Virus record (IMG/VR): IMGVR_UViG_3300007516_002694
Coordinates: 1-23,733 of that record
Reading direction: 5' to 3' (one strand)
Length of the DNA stretch: 23,733 nt
DNA from: a virus
The notes beneath the pieces are model-generated. The model searched no databases. It saw nothing but the letters and a program-made list of their open reading frames with translations, and was not told where the DNA came from. Each line of letters starts with the position of its first letter. Position 1 is the stretch's first letter. A program made the position numbers and the translations under genes. Positions 1-6,544 of the stretch are shown one piece after another.

Positions 1-1395
1 CCGACCAAGCCGCCCAAGCCGCCCAATCCGCCCAAGCCGCCCAAGCCGCCCAAGCCGCCCAATCCGCCCAAGCCGCCCAAGCCGCCCAAGCCGCCCAAGC
101 CGCCTAAGCCGCCTAAAGTAACTGAAAGCGTATTGGTAACAGACTCGTGTATTAAGAGATATTCATTCGATGTGCTGTCGGATGAAAACTCCGACAGGCT
201 GGACAGTGTGACTGATGCTCTGATCAAACTTAGAGAACGTAAGAAGAACAGACCTACATCTATGAAGTCTATGTCCGACATACGTAAGTCCATGGTCCCA
301 TTGCGTAGTCTGTCTTTTCAGAACGTGATTGGATGCTACGGACTGCCGGAGGCTAGCTTGATTGAAATTATTGGTGCTGAAAACATCGGTAAGTCTACGC
401 TGCTTCACTGGATACTAGGAGGGGCTATGCTAGAGGGAATCCCTTGCGCGGTGCAGGAAACAGAAGCTAAAGAACTAACACCACACTGGGCTGGTAGGGC
501 CATGCATCCTGATAGAAAACTATCGCAAAGGATGCTGGAGAGACTAGATGTATTCCCGGAGGTGTTTGAACTTACGCAGATGGAGGACAATCTATATGAT
601 TGGGTTCATACCATGCGTGTCGTAGTTGGCGTTCCTAAAAGTACGCCACTTATTATGGCTGTGGATAGCTGGTCTAAGCTGATGAACTCCTCGGAGTCTG
701 CAGGCTTCTATGACTACGGCGACAATATGGACGCCAAGGCTAAAGCTAAGAAGAAAGGTACTAACGAAGGTTCCAACTTTGTGCACGCTAAATGGGCGCA
801 CGCGTGGTGTCGGAAACTCCCAAGTTTCCTGGCTACACATAATGTAATGCTAATCATAATCTCTCACCAGAATGACTCTGTTGATATGACTGGCGGATCC
901 AGCTTTATGTCAGCGGAGTCTGGAGCTCTATGGAACAAGAAGAAAATTGGGGGGAGGGCTTTCAACCAAAACGCTTCTTTGCAATTGATTCTGTCCAGAT
1001 CTGGAGTTGCCAAGGATAGTGCTGGTACAAAAATTGGTACCAATCTTAAGATGCGCGTAGATAAGAATTCATTCGGACCAACAAACCGCATCATGGAATA
1101 CATGCTCAAGAATGACAGGTTCGTTGATTCCGAATCTAGACTGGAGCCCAACTTGATGTTCCATGAAGGCCTGGCCAAATGGTTTGCCGACGAACGTATT
1201 AAGGGTACTACAGCATCTAGAAAGAGATACACCTGTGAAGCCCTTGGGGTTGTTAATGCTACTTCGGAAGACTTCGAGACAGCTCTTAACAGTTGTCCTG
1301 CTGCACTCAACGAGATTGGGCAGGACCTGAAAATATACGGGTACGAAGACGTCGTTGATATAATTACGGCCGATGAGGGAGCCACAGTACACTAA
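1..1395 (+). CDS. recA: RecA/UvsX-like recombinase, 5' end outside window
   Basis: The frame is open from base 1, so the gene begins upstream; 464 codons are visible. This is a strand-exchange ATPase that would coat single-stranded DNA and pair it with homologous duplex during phage replication and repair. The Walker A motif GAENIGKST lies at nt 373-399. A RecA-like segment follows (VQETEAKELTPHWAGRAM, matching the acid-rich stretch after Walker A), then a Walker B strand LIMAVDSWSKL, the strand LIIISHQND, and an L2-like region starting GGRAFNQNASLQL. Together these follow the RecA core order. The N-terminus is unusual: about 13 Lys/Asn-Pro-Pro triplets precede a basic linker. A C-terminal extension of about 80 residues is not obviously RecA. 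The TTG at 133 is not a credible start because the frame continues through the proline tract. The end overlaps the next gene by 23 nt. Family assignment is firm; the phage subfamily is less so. Confidence 0.85.
   Translation, partial: PTKPPKPPNPPKPPKPPKPPNPPKPPKPPKPPKPPKPPKVTESVLVTDSCIKRYSFDVLSDENSDRLDSVTDALIKLRERKKNRPTSMKSMSDIRKSMVPLRSLSFQNVIGCYGLPEASLIEIIGAENIGKSTLLHWILGGAMLEGIPCAVQETEAKELTPHWAGRAMHPDRKLSQRMLERLDVFPEVFELTQMEDNLYDWVHTMRVVVGVPKSTPLIMAVDSWSKLMNSSESAGFYDYGDNMDAKAKAKKKGTNEGSNFVHAKWAHAWCRKLPSFLATHNVMLIIISHQNDSVDMTGGSSFMSAESGALWNKKKIGGRAFNQNASLQLILSRSGVAKDSAGTKIGTNLKMRVDKNSFGPTNRIMEYMLKNDRFVDSESRLEPNLMFHEGLAKWFADERIKGTTASRKRYTCEALGVVNATSEDFETALNSCPAALNEIGQDLKIYGYEDVVDIITADEGATVH
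7..117 (+). repeat. 9-bp tandem repeat encoding (Lys/Asn-Pro-Pro)n
   Basis: About twelve to thirteen head-to-tail copies of a 9-bp unit (aagccgccc) run from near the left edge. Single-base variants are aat for aag and cct for ccc in the last copies. The array is in frame with the RecA-like gene and encodes a Pro-Pro-Lys rod that should form a stiff polyproline-II linker. The array probably continues upstream. It is a coding minisatellite, not CRISPR, because it has no spacers. Confidence 0.95.
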
Positions 1396-1819
1396 GACAA
1401 ACGATCACATACTCCGAGGACACATAGCTAAAATATTCGGAGTTAGTGGTCGCGACCTGCAGGATACCCTGCAGGTCGCATCGTCTAGCGGGCATGTGAA
1501 GCTTCCTTTTGATTTGGAGGAAGTTGTTATTGTTAAGGAAAAGTTTCCTATTTTAGGTGCGATGGTTAAACCTAAAAGAGTGACTATATTTAGAGATCTA
1601 ATGCTGGAGCTCGAGCATGGTACCCCGGTAATACTCACAGACTCACTTTTGTCATCTCGTGATTCATTATATGCGGCTATGCCAATTGCTATAGAGGATA
1701 AACACAGTATGGTTTACACATGGTTAGACTGTATGGATTTAAATTTCCAACTTTTTATGTCTACTATAGATGATACATTAATCATAGCAGCGCCACTACA
1801 ATGTTTTAAGCGTGAATAA
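1373..1819 (+). CDS. Hypothetical protein, 148 aa
   Basis: I do not recognise this protein. It starts with ATG 23 nt inside the end of the RecA-like gene and ends 8 nt inside the next reading frame, so it sits in a translationally coupled string. It is a soluble mixed alpha/beta-type sequence. The N-terminal part (GHIAKIFGVSGRDLQDTL) could be a small helix-turn-helix or helical domain. A basic stretch (MVKPKRVTIFRD) follows, and the hydrophobic C-terminus is strand-rich. No signal peptide or membrane segment is visible. A perfect 12-bp inverted repeat lies inside it at 1452-1479. Reading-frame integrity and tight packing support it as a real gene; its position next to recA and recQ suggests a replication or recombination accessory role, which is inference only. 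Confidence 0.65.
   Translation: MREPQYTKTNDHILRGHIAKIFGVSGRDLQDTLQVASSSGHVKLPFDLEEVVIVKEKFPILGAMVKPKRVTIFRDLMLELEHGTPVILTDSLLSSRDSLYAAMPIAIEDKHSMVYTWLDCMDLNFQLFMSTIDDTLIIAAPLQCFKRE
1452..1479. other. Perfect 12-bp stem, 4-nt loop, inside a gene
   Basis: The arms gcgacctgcagg and cctgcaggtcgc are exact reverse complements around the loop atac. The structure is entirely coding and has no T-run, so it is not a standard intrinsic terminator. It could be an mRNA stability element, a translation-pausing hairpin for the overlapping upstream genes, or a protein-binding dyad. Confidence 0.85.
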
Positions 1820-2225
1820 TACTAAGACAGGAGGGGTTAGAGGAGTGATAGAGTTACTCTATCGCTTCGAGGGTCCGAACGATGCACTGACTGGAGACAC
1901 TTTAGATTGGGATGATTACTTTGCTCCTTGCGGACCAATTGGCATATCAGAGTTCAATGACCCATTCGAGATTCTTGAATGGTTTTACGAAAGACCTGAA
2001 TTGTTTGGTGGTAAAAATTGTCGCATGGTTAAAAGGCACGACGTCATAAACCTAGTTCTTAGAGGGGACAAGCATAAGAGCATATGTTTTGTAGTAATTG
2101 ATGAAAAGTTGGATTCCGGTTGGCTGTATAACGGGGGCAGAGCGCAGAGCGATATTAATAGTAAATGCAAATTAATGCTACTACCACTAAGAAGGGTTAT
2201 GAAACCATTCCATAAAAACAAATGA
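1812..2225 (+). CDS. Hypothetical protein, 137 aa
   Basis: I do not recognise this protein. The GTG at 1812 overlaps the stop of the previous gene by 8 nt and would allow coupled translation. A second candidate, GTG at 1845, is preceded by an aggagggg stretch (1829-1836), the only good Shine-Dalgarno match near a start in this region, and would give a 126-aa protein beginning MIELLYRFEG. I keep the longer form because neighbouring genes do not use Shine-Dalgarno sites. The sequence is soluble, with an acidic aromatic N-terminal half (DWDDYFAPCG, EILEWFYERPELF) and a strand-rich, basic C-terminus. The stop overlaps the ATG of the next gene. Confidence 0.6.
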   Translation: MNNTKTGGVRGVIELLYRFEGPNDALTGDTLDWDDYFAPCGPIGISEFNDPFEILEWFYERPELFGGKNCRMVKRHDVINLVLRGDKHKSICFVVIDEKLDSGWLYNGGRAQSDINSKCKLMLLPLRRVMKPFHKNK

Positions 2226-2728
2226 TGGCAAGTGAGTATAAGTCCGGGGGATTAACCCTTCTGGCTTTTGAACCGATTAATCGAAGTGCTGATTACAGAT
2301 TTCCTGTAACAGCCTCAGATGTATTAGACAATAGATGTAATTTGAATGTTGTTACGGAAGAAGGACTACTGTGTTCTAAAGTTATTAACGATGTAGAATC
2401 GATGTGTTCTTTGATGCACCATCTTGATACGGACACCGATGCTCTTCTTGGTCGTGTTATGTCTGTACACCCACGACGCACTATAGCGACTATTCTAAGA
2501 TGGGGCGCAATGCTGGATCTTCCCGGAGGTGCCGGTATATTTAGAGCAATAGATGTCGCAGAGTGTTTTTACGGGCCTGATTATTATATGACTTTCGCAG
2601 AAAGATCTGGCTTCGGACTGGATATGGTGACAAGTGCTATTGCGCCTGGTGTTAACGCTAAAGAGCTAAAAGAAAATCCGCATGAACTATGGAAGCTATT
2701 CAAGAAGATTATAGAGGCACCAAATTAG
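2222..2728 (+). CDS. Hypothetical protein, 168 aa
   Basis: I do not recognise this protein. It begins at an ATGATG that overlaps the preceding TGA and ends 40 nt inside the RecQ-like gene, so it is part of the same transcript. The C-terminal half, from about residue 85, is helical and contains a Gly/aromatic-rich core (WGAMLDLPGGAGIFRAIDVA). It ends in a basic helix, LWKLFKKIIEAPN. No membrane segment or metal-binding cysteine pattern is present. Its place between recA and recQ hints at a replication accessory role, but nothing in the sequence proves it. Confidence 0.65.
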   Translation: MMASEYKSGGLTLLAFEPINRSADYRFPVTASDVLDNRCNLNVVTEEGLLCSKVINDVESMCSLMHHLDTDTDALLGRVMSVHPRRTIATILRWGAMLDLPGGAGIFRAIDVAECFYGPDYYMTFAERSGFGLDMVTSAIAPGVNAKELKENPHELWKLFKKIIEAPN

Positions 2729-4362
2729 ACGTAGATCTCCTACTGAAGGGATCTTCCCGTATGCCTGGTGCCTTGTCACAGCTGGGATTTTCGGAGCTAA
2801 GGGAGGGACAAGGCGAACCAATCAGTAGTATTATGGGAGGTAGGGATACAATATGTATTCTGCCAACAGGCACAGGTAAATCCGGGTGCTTCATAATTCC
2901 GACGCTATGTCATGACTGGAAGACTGTTGTCATATCACCTCTGGTTGCTCTTATGCGCGATCAGGTTAAATCATTATGGCGTGCCGGTATTTCTGCTGGA
3001 GCGCTGTCTAGTGTACAGACTAACTCAGAGAATAACTCTGTGGTGCAGGCGTGGATGCGTGGGGATATTCAATTCTTGTATGTGGCACCTGAGAGGTTGG
3101 AAAACCCGCAACTTACGCAGATGCTAAACATGGTCAACCCTGATCACGTGGTGGTCGACGAAGCTCACTGCTTATCCCAATGGTCGGATAATTTTAGACC
3201 TTCTTACACCAAGGTGGGTGATATGATTGCGAGCCGCAACCCTAGAGTTGTATCAGCGTTCACTGCCACTTGTCCCGGTGAAGTTGAGTCCGACATTCGT
3301 AGAATCCTAGGTATACCTAATGCGCAGCTGTGTAGGTATTACCCCAGGCGCAGTAATCTAAAACTAAGTAGTAAGGAATACGTTGGTCCTGCTGATATTG
3401 CTAGGATGATTGATCGAGTGAAAGGATCTGTTATCGTTTATTGTTCCACCGTAAAAGGGGTTGAGGAATTGGCCGCGCAGCTATCTAGGCTTATAGATGA
3501 CGAAGTCGTACCGTTCCACGGGCGTATGACTCCAGATGAAAAGAGAACAAATCAGGATTTGTTCATGGACGGGCACGCCAAGGTTGTAGTGGCTACGAAT
3601 GCGTTCGGTATGGGTATTGATAAACCCGACATCAGGGCCGTGTTCCACCGAGACATGCCTGGTACCATAGAGCAGCTTTCACAGGAAATAGGACGGGCTG
3701 GTCGAGATGGTAAGGAGTCTATATGTGTCACTATGAAGGACGATTCTTCAGAACGTGTACAAAGATTCTTCATAGAAGCTGGTAACCCCGGCGAGAGATC
3801 AGTCAGAAGCCTTTATGAAACTCTTAAGAATAAATCTGACGGTCGTAATTGTATTAGGATGACTGGCGTTGAGCTGTCTAAGGCCAGCGGTATAAAGGAC
3901 TATCATGTCAACAGTGCCTTGAGTATACTAGCTAGTAGTGACGTTATAAAACGTTTCAGCGCCGAGGACAGGATAGCCAGAGTACGAATACTAGTTGGGG
4001 AGTCATCAGATAGTAGGCTTAATAAAGCTTTAGATTGGATACGTGAAGGCGGCGTATCCATGCCTGATGGATTCTTTGAGATAGATCTTAACTGGGTGGC
4101 CACAATGTGGGGCGTTACAGAGGCCACAGTAACACGAAATCTTAAGCAATGGGATAAGGAAGAAAAGGTAAGCTATCATGCTCCGTTTAATGGTAAAATT
4201 ACTCAGGTAGTAGGACCTGTCACTCAGGTTGATTTTGATAGATTGAAGTTGAAAGAACGAGAGGACTATAGAAGTATCCAAAAAGTTATCGACTACTTCG
4301 ATATACCAGACGACCATAAACACGAGTACATGGAGGACCACTTTAAACAGAGCTATGAGTGA
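2689..4362 (+). CDS. recQ: RecQ-like superfamily 2 DNA helicase
   Basis: An ATP-dependent 3'-5' DNA-unwinding enzyme is predicted, acting in recombination or fork repair. All SF2/RecQ motifs are in order: motif 0 FSELREGQ (34-41), Walker A PTGTGKS (59-65), motif Ia around VISPLVALMRDQ (81-92), DEAH (157-160) followed by the RecQ aromatic loop CLSQW, motif III FTAT (191-194), motif IV VIVYC, motif V ATNAFGMGIDKPDIR (302-316) and motif VI QEIGRAGRDG (332-341). Winged-helix-like sequence occupies about 440-500. The C-terminal YRSIQKVIDYFD plus a following helix resembles the RecQ zinc-binding region, but the expected cysteines are replaced (DDHKHEYMEDHF). There is no HRDC domain; 557 aa is slightly short for the family. 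It overlaps the zinc-ribbon gene by 8 nt. Confidence 0.92.
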   Translation: MEAIQEDYRGTKLDVDLLLKGSSRMPGALSQLGFSELREGQGEPISSIMGGRDTICILPTGTGKSGCFIIPTLCHDWKTVVISPLVALMRDQVKSLWRAGISAGALSSVQTNSENNSVVQAWMRGDIQFLYVAPERLENPQLTQMLNMVNPDHVVVDEAHCLSQWSDNFRPSYTKVGDMIASRNPRVVSAFTATCPGEVESDIRRILGIPNAQLCRYYPRRSNLKLSSKEYVGPADIARMIDRVKGSVIVYCSTVKGVEELAAQLSRLIDDEVVPFHGRMTPDEKRTNQDLFMDGHAKVVVATNAFGMGIDKPDIRAVFHRDMPGTIEQLSQEIGRAGRDGKESICVTMKDDSSERVQRFFIEAGNPGERSVRSLYETLKNKSDGRNCIRMTGVELSKASGIKDYHVNSALSILASSDVIKRFSAEDRIARVRILVGESSDSRLNKALDWIREGGVSMPDGFFEIDLNWVATMWGVTEATVTRNLKQWDKEEKVSYHAPFNGKITQVVGPVTQVDFDRLKLKEREDYRSIQKVIDYFDIPDDHKHEYMEDHFKQSYE

Positions 4363-4777
4363 CTTGGATCTAACCAAAGCCGTTAAGGCTATAAAGGAGT
4401 TAGGAGATCCTACTCCTTTTTCTTGGACTGATCTTCCTCGCTTTAACAATGATGTTATAAAGTGTGTTTGCGGCACATGGAAACCTCTGATTGAGATGGA
4501 GCTACTACGTACAGGTGTGGTGGACGCTCACAGCAATGTGTGTGTGGGGTGTGATGCTGGTATTAAACACGACAGAGAGCTGGCTAGAATTGTTTGTTGC
4601 GGTTGTCTTAGGGTAGTGGCTAGAATACAACCACATAAGGATCCAGTAGGGTTTAAGTTCCAGACCAATCGCAGTTACCACATTTTAAAGTGTGGGCACT
4701 GCCATCCGGGTTTGACTGAATCAGACATTCTTGAGAAGGTAATATACGACCGTTCACTAGGTCGAAAAACAAAATAA
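4355..4777 (+). CDS. Cysteine-rich zinc-ribbon protein, 140 aa
   Basis: Two likely Zn(II) sites are visible: C37-x-C39 with C63-x2-C66, and C81/C82-x-C84 with C113-x2-C116. Paired CxxC knuckles of this sort usually make a zinc ribbon for nucleic-acid or protein contacts. The N-terminus is a short acidic/basic helix and the C-terminal tail is basic (GRKTK). Its start lies 8 nt inside the RecQ-like gene, which has lost its own zinc ligands, so a partner role is attractive but speculative. It could also be a transcription or DNA-packaging accessory. The zinc prediction is strong; the function is unknown. Confidence 0.75.
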   Translation: MSDLDLTKAVKAIKELGDPTPFSWTDLPRFNNDVIKCVCGTWKPLIEMELLRTGVVDAHSNVCVGCDAGIKHDRELARIVCCGCLRVVARIQPHKDPVGFKFQTNRSYHILKCGHCHPGLTESDILEKVIYDRSLGRKTK

Positions 4778-4780
4778 AAC

Positions 4781-5335
4781 ATGAGTAAAACAGTATCAGG
4801 TTTGGAAAAACCAAAGCGGGAGAATGTTAATAAAATTCTCGCTGTTAATATGAAACCAGCAGAGTTGCGCGAGACCGATGAAGGTCTTCGCACTCTTGTC
4901 ACGTTCGTTGAGGCCAACGGGGATTCGAGAACACTAGATTGTACTAAAGAAGTGTACAGGCGTGTAGAGGGTAATCCACGACCCGGAAAGGCTCACTATC
5001 CTATGGATATGTTGTTGGATAAGAACTTCCTAATATCCGTAGACAAGCAAACCAATAAGGTTGTCGGAGTTGATGTCATGCCTAAGGTGTTGACAAATAG
5101 ATTCGGTAAACTTGCAGATCAGGATACAATCGAGTTCGTGTCCATGAGAATTAATCAGGATACAGGTGACATTGACATCAAGAGCGTACCTCCTAAGGTC
5201 GGCGCAAAGGACCTGATTAGGATTATCAATTCACTGGATAATGAGGAATTGATCACCACAGGCCAAAGGCTTGCAGGTAGATACGAAGTTATGAGCGTTT
5301 CTGGTAACTCGGTGGAGATTGATACCGCAGTGTGA
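4781..5335 (+). CDS. Hypothetical protein, 184 aa
   Basis: I do not recognise this protein. ATG follows an A-rich leader (caaaataaaac) only 3 nt after the preceding stop, with no Shine-Dalgarno site. The sequence is soluble, charged and beta-rich (LAVNMKPAELRETDEG, LVTFVEANGDSRTLDC, FLISVDKQTNKVVGVDVMP). This pattern is compatible with an OB-fold or other small beta-barrel, possibly a single-strand DNA-binding accessory given the recA/recQ neighbours; that is a guess from composition and position. It is the last gene before a 147-nt non-coding gap. Confidence 0.65.
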   Translation: MSKTVSGLEKPKRENVNKILAVNMKPAELRETDEGLRTLVTFVEANGDSRTLDCTKEVYRRVEGNPRPGKAHYPMDMLLDKNFLISVDKQTNKVVGVDVMPKVLTNRFGKLADQDTIEFVSMRINQDTGDIDIKSVPPKVGAKDLIRIINSLDNEELITTGQRLAGRYEVMSVSGNSVEIDTAV

Positions 5336-5413
5336 CACTAAAATGGGGAGGTTAGACTTACTGCAACCGACTAGTAAATAGAGTTATATAAGTTTGATGA
5401 TGGTTGTCGTCTT

Positions 5414-5456
5414 TAAGATTACGGACACGCTCATGGTGGGTTTGTCCGTAATCTTA
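5414..5456 (+). promoter_or_regulatory. 14-bp perfect hairpin in intergenic gap 5336-5482
   Basis: The arms taagattacggaca (5414-5427) and tgtccgtaatctta (5443-5456) pair perfectly around a 15-nt loop. The right arm ends in TTA then TTGAGG, so the T-run is too short for a clear intrinsic terminator. The hairpin is 26 nt before the ATG at 5483, so it may end the upstream transcript inefficiently or control the downstream gene. The rest of the gap (5336-5413) shows only an AT-rich patch around 5385 and no convincing promoter. Confidence 0.7.
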
Positions 5457-5482
5457 TTGAGGCCACTGTCTCTTACGACAAG

Positions 5483-6472
5483 ATGGAACATAAAGACAAG
5501 ACCTCGCAGGGACTTGAACTAAGGTTGTACCCGGAGCTGCGAGTCCGGGTGGGTGTGAAAACTTTGGCCATTATTCCGGGTCAGACTTTTCAGGTTTACG
5601 GATCGGATGGTCACTTTGTACCATTCCGTTACGGTATTCACTGTGCGCAAATCAGGAATGGGATGATAACCGCTTCAAACTCGTCAGACGATGTAGATGA
5701 AGCTACACTGGTGGCCGCGTTAGAAGATGTATCCGAAGAGAGTCATCGATTTCTGAGGTCCCTGTCAGGCAGACAGACAGGGGGATCCCACGGGGGGTTT
5801 AGGTACCTCAGGCCGACGAAGTTTCAGCTACCAGGCCTGTGGCCGCTGAGGGTATCGAAGCCCCCATACAGGCCATATATAGAGGGGTGCGGCGCAAGTG
5901 TAGTGGAGACTATGAAGATGGTGAATAAATATGAGCAGTCAGACGCTTATATTGAAACTCCGGTGTGGGTCACACCGGATAGTAGAGGGGATATTGAGCT
6001 GTACGACGTAACGTCTGAAGAGATGCGGACGTTTAGGTCCACCTACATCCCTTTTACGGGTAGACCTCTGGAGTCGTTGTACGACGACGACACAGAAGCT
6101 TGGCTAGCCATGCTGGCCTACCAGGCCAGCTTTGCTAGGTTGGTGCGCGAGAGCGCTATGAAGGGTCTGTTCCTCGCAATACCAGGAAAGGCCGACTCCG
6201 GTACAGTAGAGCTATGTGCGCCCAATTCAATAGACAGACTGAGGTCTTATACCGTGAGGTTGACGTCCCCTCGGGACCCTTGGATGTGGCTAGAGGGTGA
6301 TGCGCCTGCTCAAGTGCAGGCAGCACTTAGGAACGATTGGACGGGACCTGGATGCGCAGAAGTCATTACACCAATGACGACGGCGGCCCTCAGCCATAAT
6401 AGAAATTCGTTTGAGGAGTGTTCGAAAGAACAGGATGACATGGATGCTATTATGGCTTCCCTGGAAGTGTAA
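5483..6472 (+). CDS. Hypothetical protein, 329 aa
   Basis: I do not recognise this protein. It starts at ATG after acaag and ends directly before a strong terminator, so it is flanked by a hairpin on each side and may be an independent unit. The N-terminal half is beta-rich and hydrophilic (LRLYPELRVRVGVKTLAIIPGQTF). The centre is rich in Gly, Pro and aromatic residues (GGFRYLRPTKFQLPGLWPL). The C-terminus is acidic and helical (CSKEQDDMDAIMASLEV). No signal peptide or transmembrane helix is seen. Codons are somewhat richer in G/C than upstream. A virion-associated role is possible because it leads into the polymerase-like and structural genes, but no motif supports a specific function. Confidence 0.7.
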   Translation: MEHKDKTSQGLELRLYPELRVRVGVKTLAIIPGQTFQVYGSDGHFVPFRYGIHCAQIRNGMITASNSSDDVDEATLVAALEDVSEESHRFLRSLSGRQTGGSHGGFRYLRPTKFQLPGLWPLRVSKPPYRPYIEGCGASVVETMKMVNKYEQSDAYIETPVWVTPDSRGDIELYDVTSEEMRTFRSTYIPFTGRPLESLYDDDTEAWLAMLAYQASFARLVRESAMKGLFLAIPGKADSGTVELCAPNSIDRLRSYTVRLTSPRDPWMWLEGDAPAQVQAALRNDWTGPGCAEVITPMTTAALSHNRNSFEECSKEQDDMDAIMASLEV

Positions 6473-6474
6473 TC

Positions 6475-6505
6475 AACAAGGTCGCCGCGTGGCGACCTTG
6501 TTTTA
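6475..6505 (+). terminator. Rho-independent terminator
   Basis: A perfect 12-bp stem, aacaaggtcgcc / ggcgaccttgtt, with loop gcgt, is followed by TTTTA (the run begins within the stem). It begins 2 nt after the stop of the 329-aa gene and separates that gene from the RNA-polymerase-like genes. This implies a promoter of the next unit in the AT-rich 6506-6544 or transcription by read-through. Confidence 0.85.
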
Positions 6506-6544
6506 GCTGACAATACACACATTTTTAGCTTATTGTTCTTTTAT

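Noticed and set aside
1-117. CRISPR-like array at the left edge
   Set aside because: The 9-bp unit repeats without spacers and is in frame with a gene; it is a coding minisatellite.
864-1385. 173-aa reverse-strand frame inside recA
   Set aside because: Fully antisense to a gene with clear RecA motifs, and its sequence shows no domain pattern; treated as a shadow.
133-1395. TTG at 133 as start of the RecA-like gene
   Set aside because: The same frame is open back to base 1 through the proline tract, so the true start lies outside the window.
4030-4476. 148-aa reverse-strand frame across the recQ end
   Set aside because: Antisense to the helicase and zinc-ribbon genes; its hydrophobic composition is that of a shadow frame.
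5397-5522. 41-aa frame in the 5336-5482 gap
   Set aside because: It overlaps the start of the 329-aa gene in another frame and reads through the hairpin; no coding signature.
6533-6544. TTG start four codons before ATG 6545
   Set aside because: ATG is available four codons in and the upstream part adds only a few hydrophobic residues.
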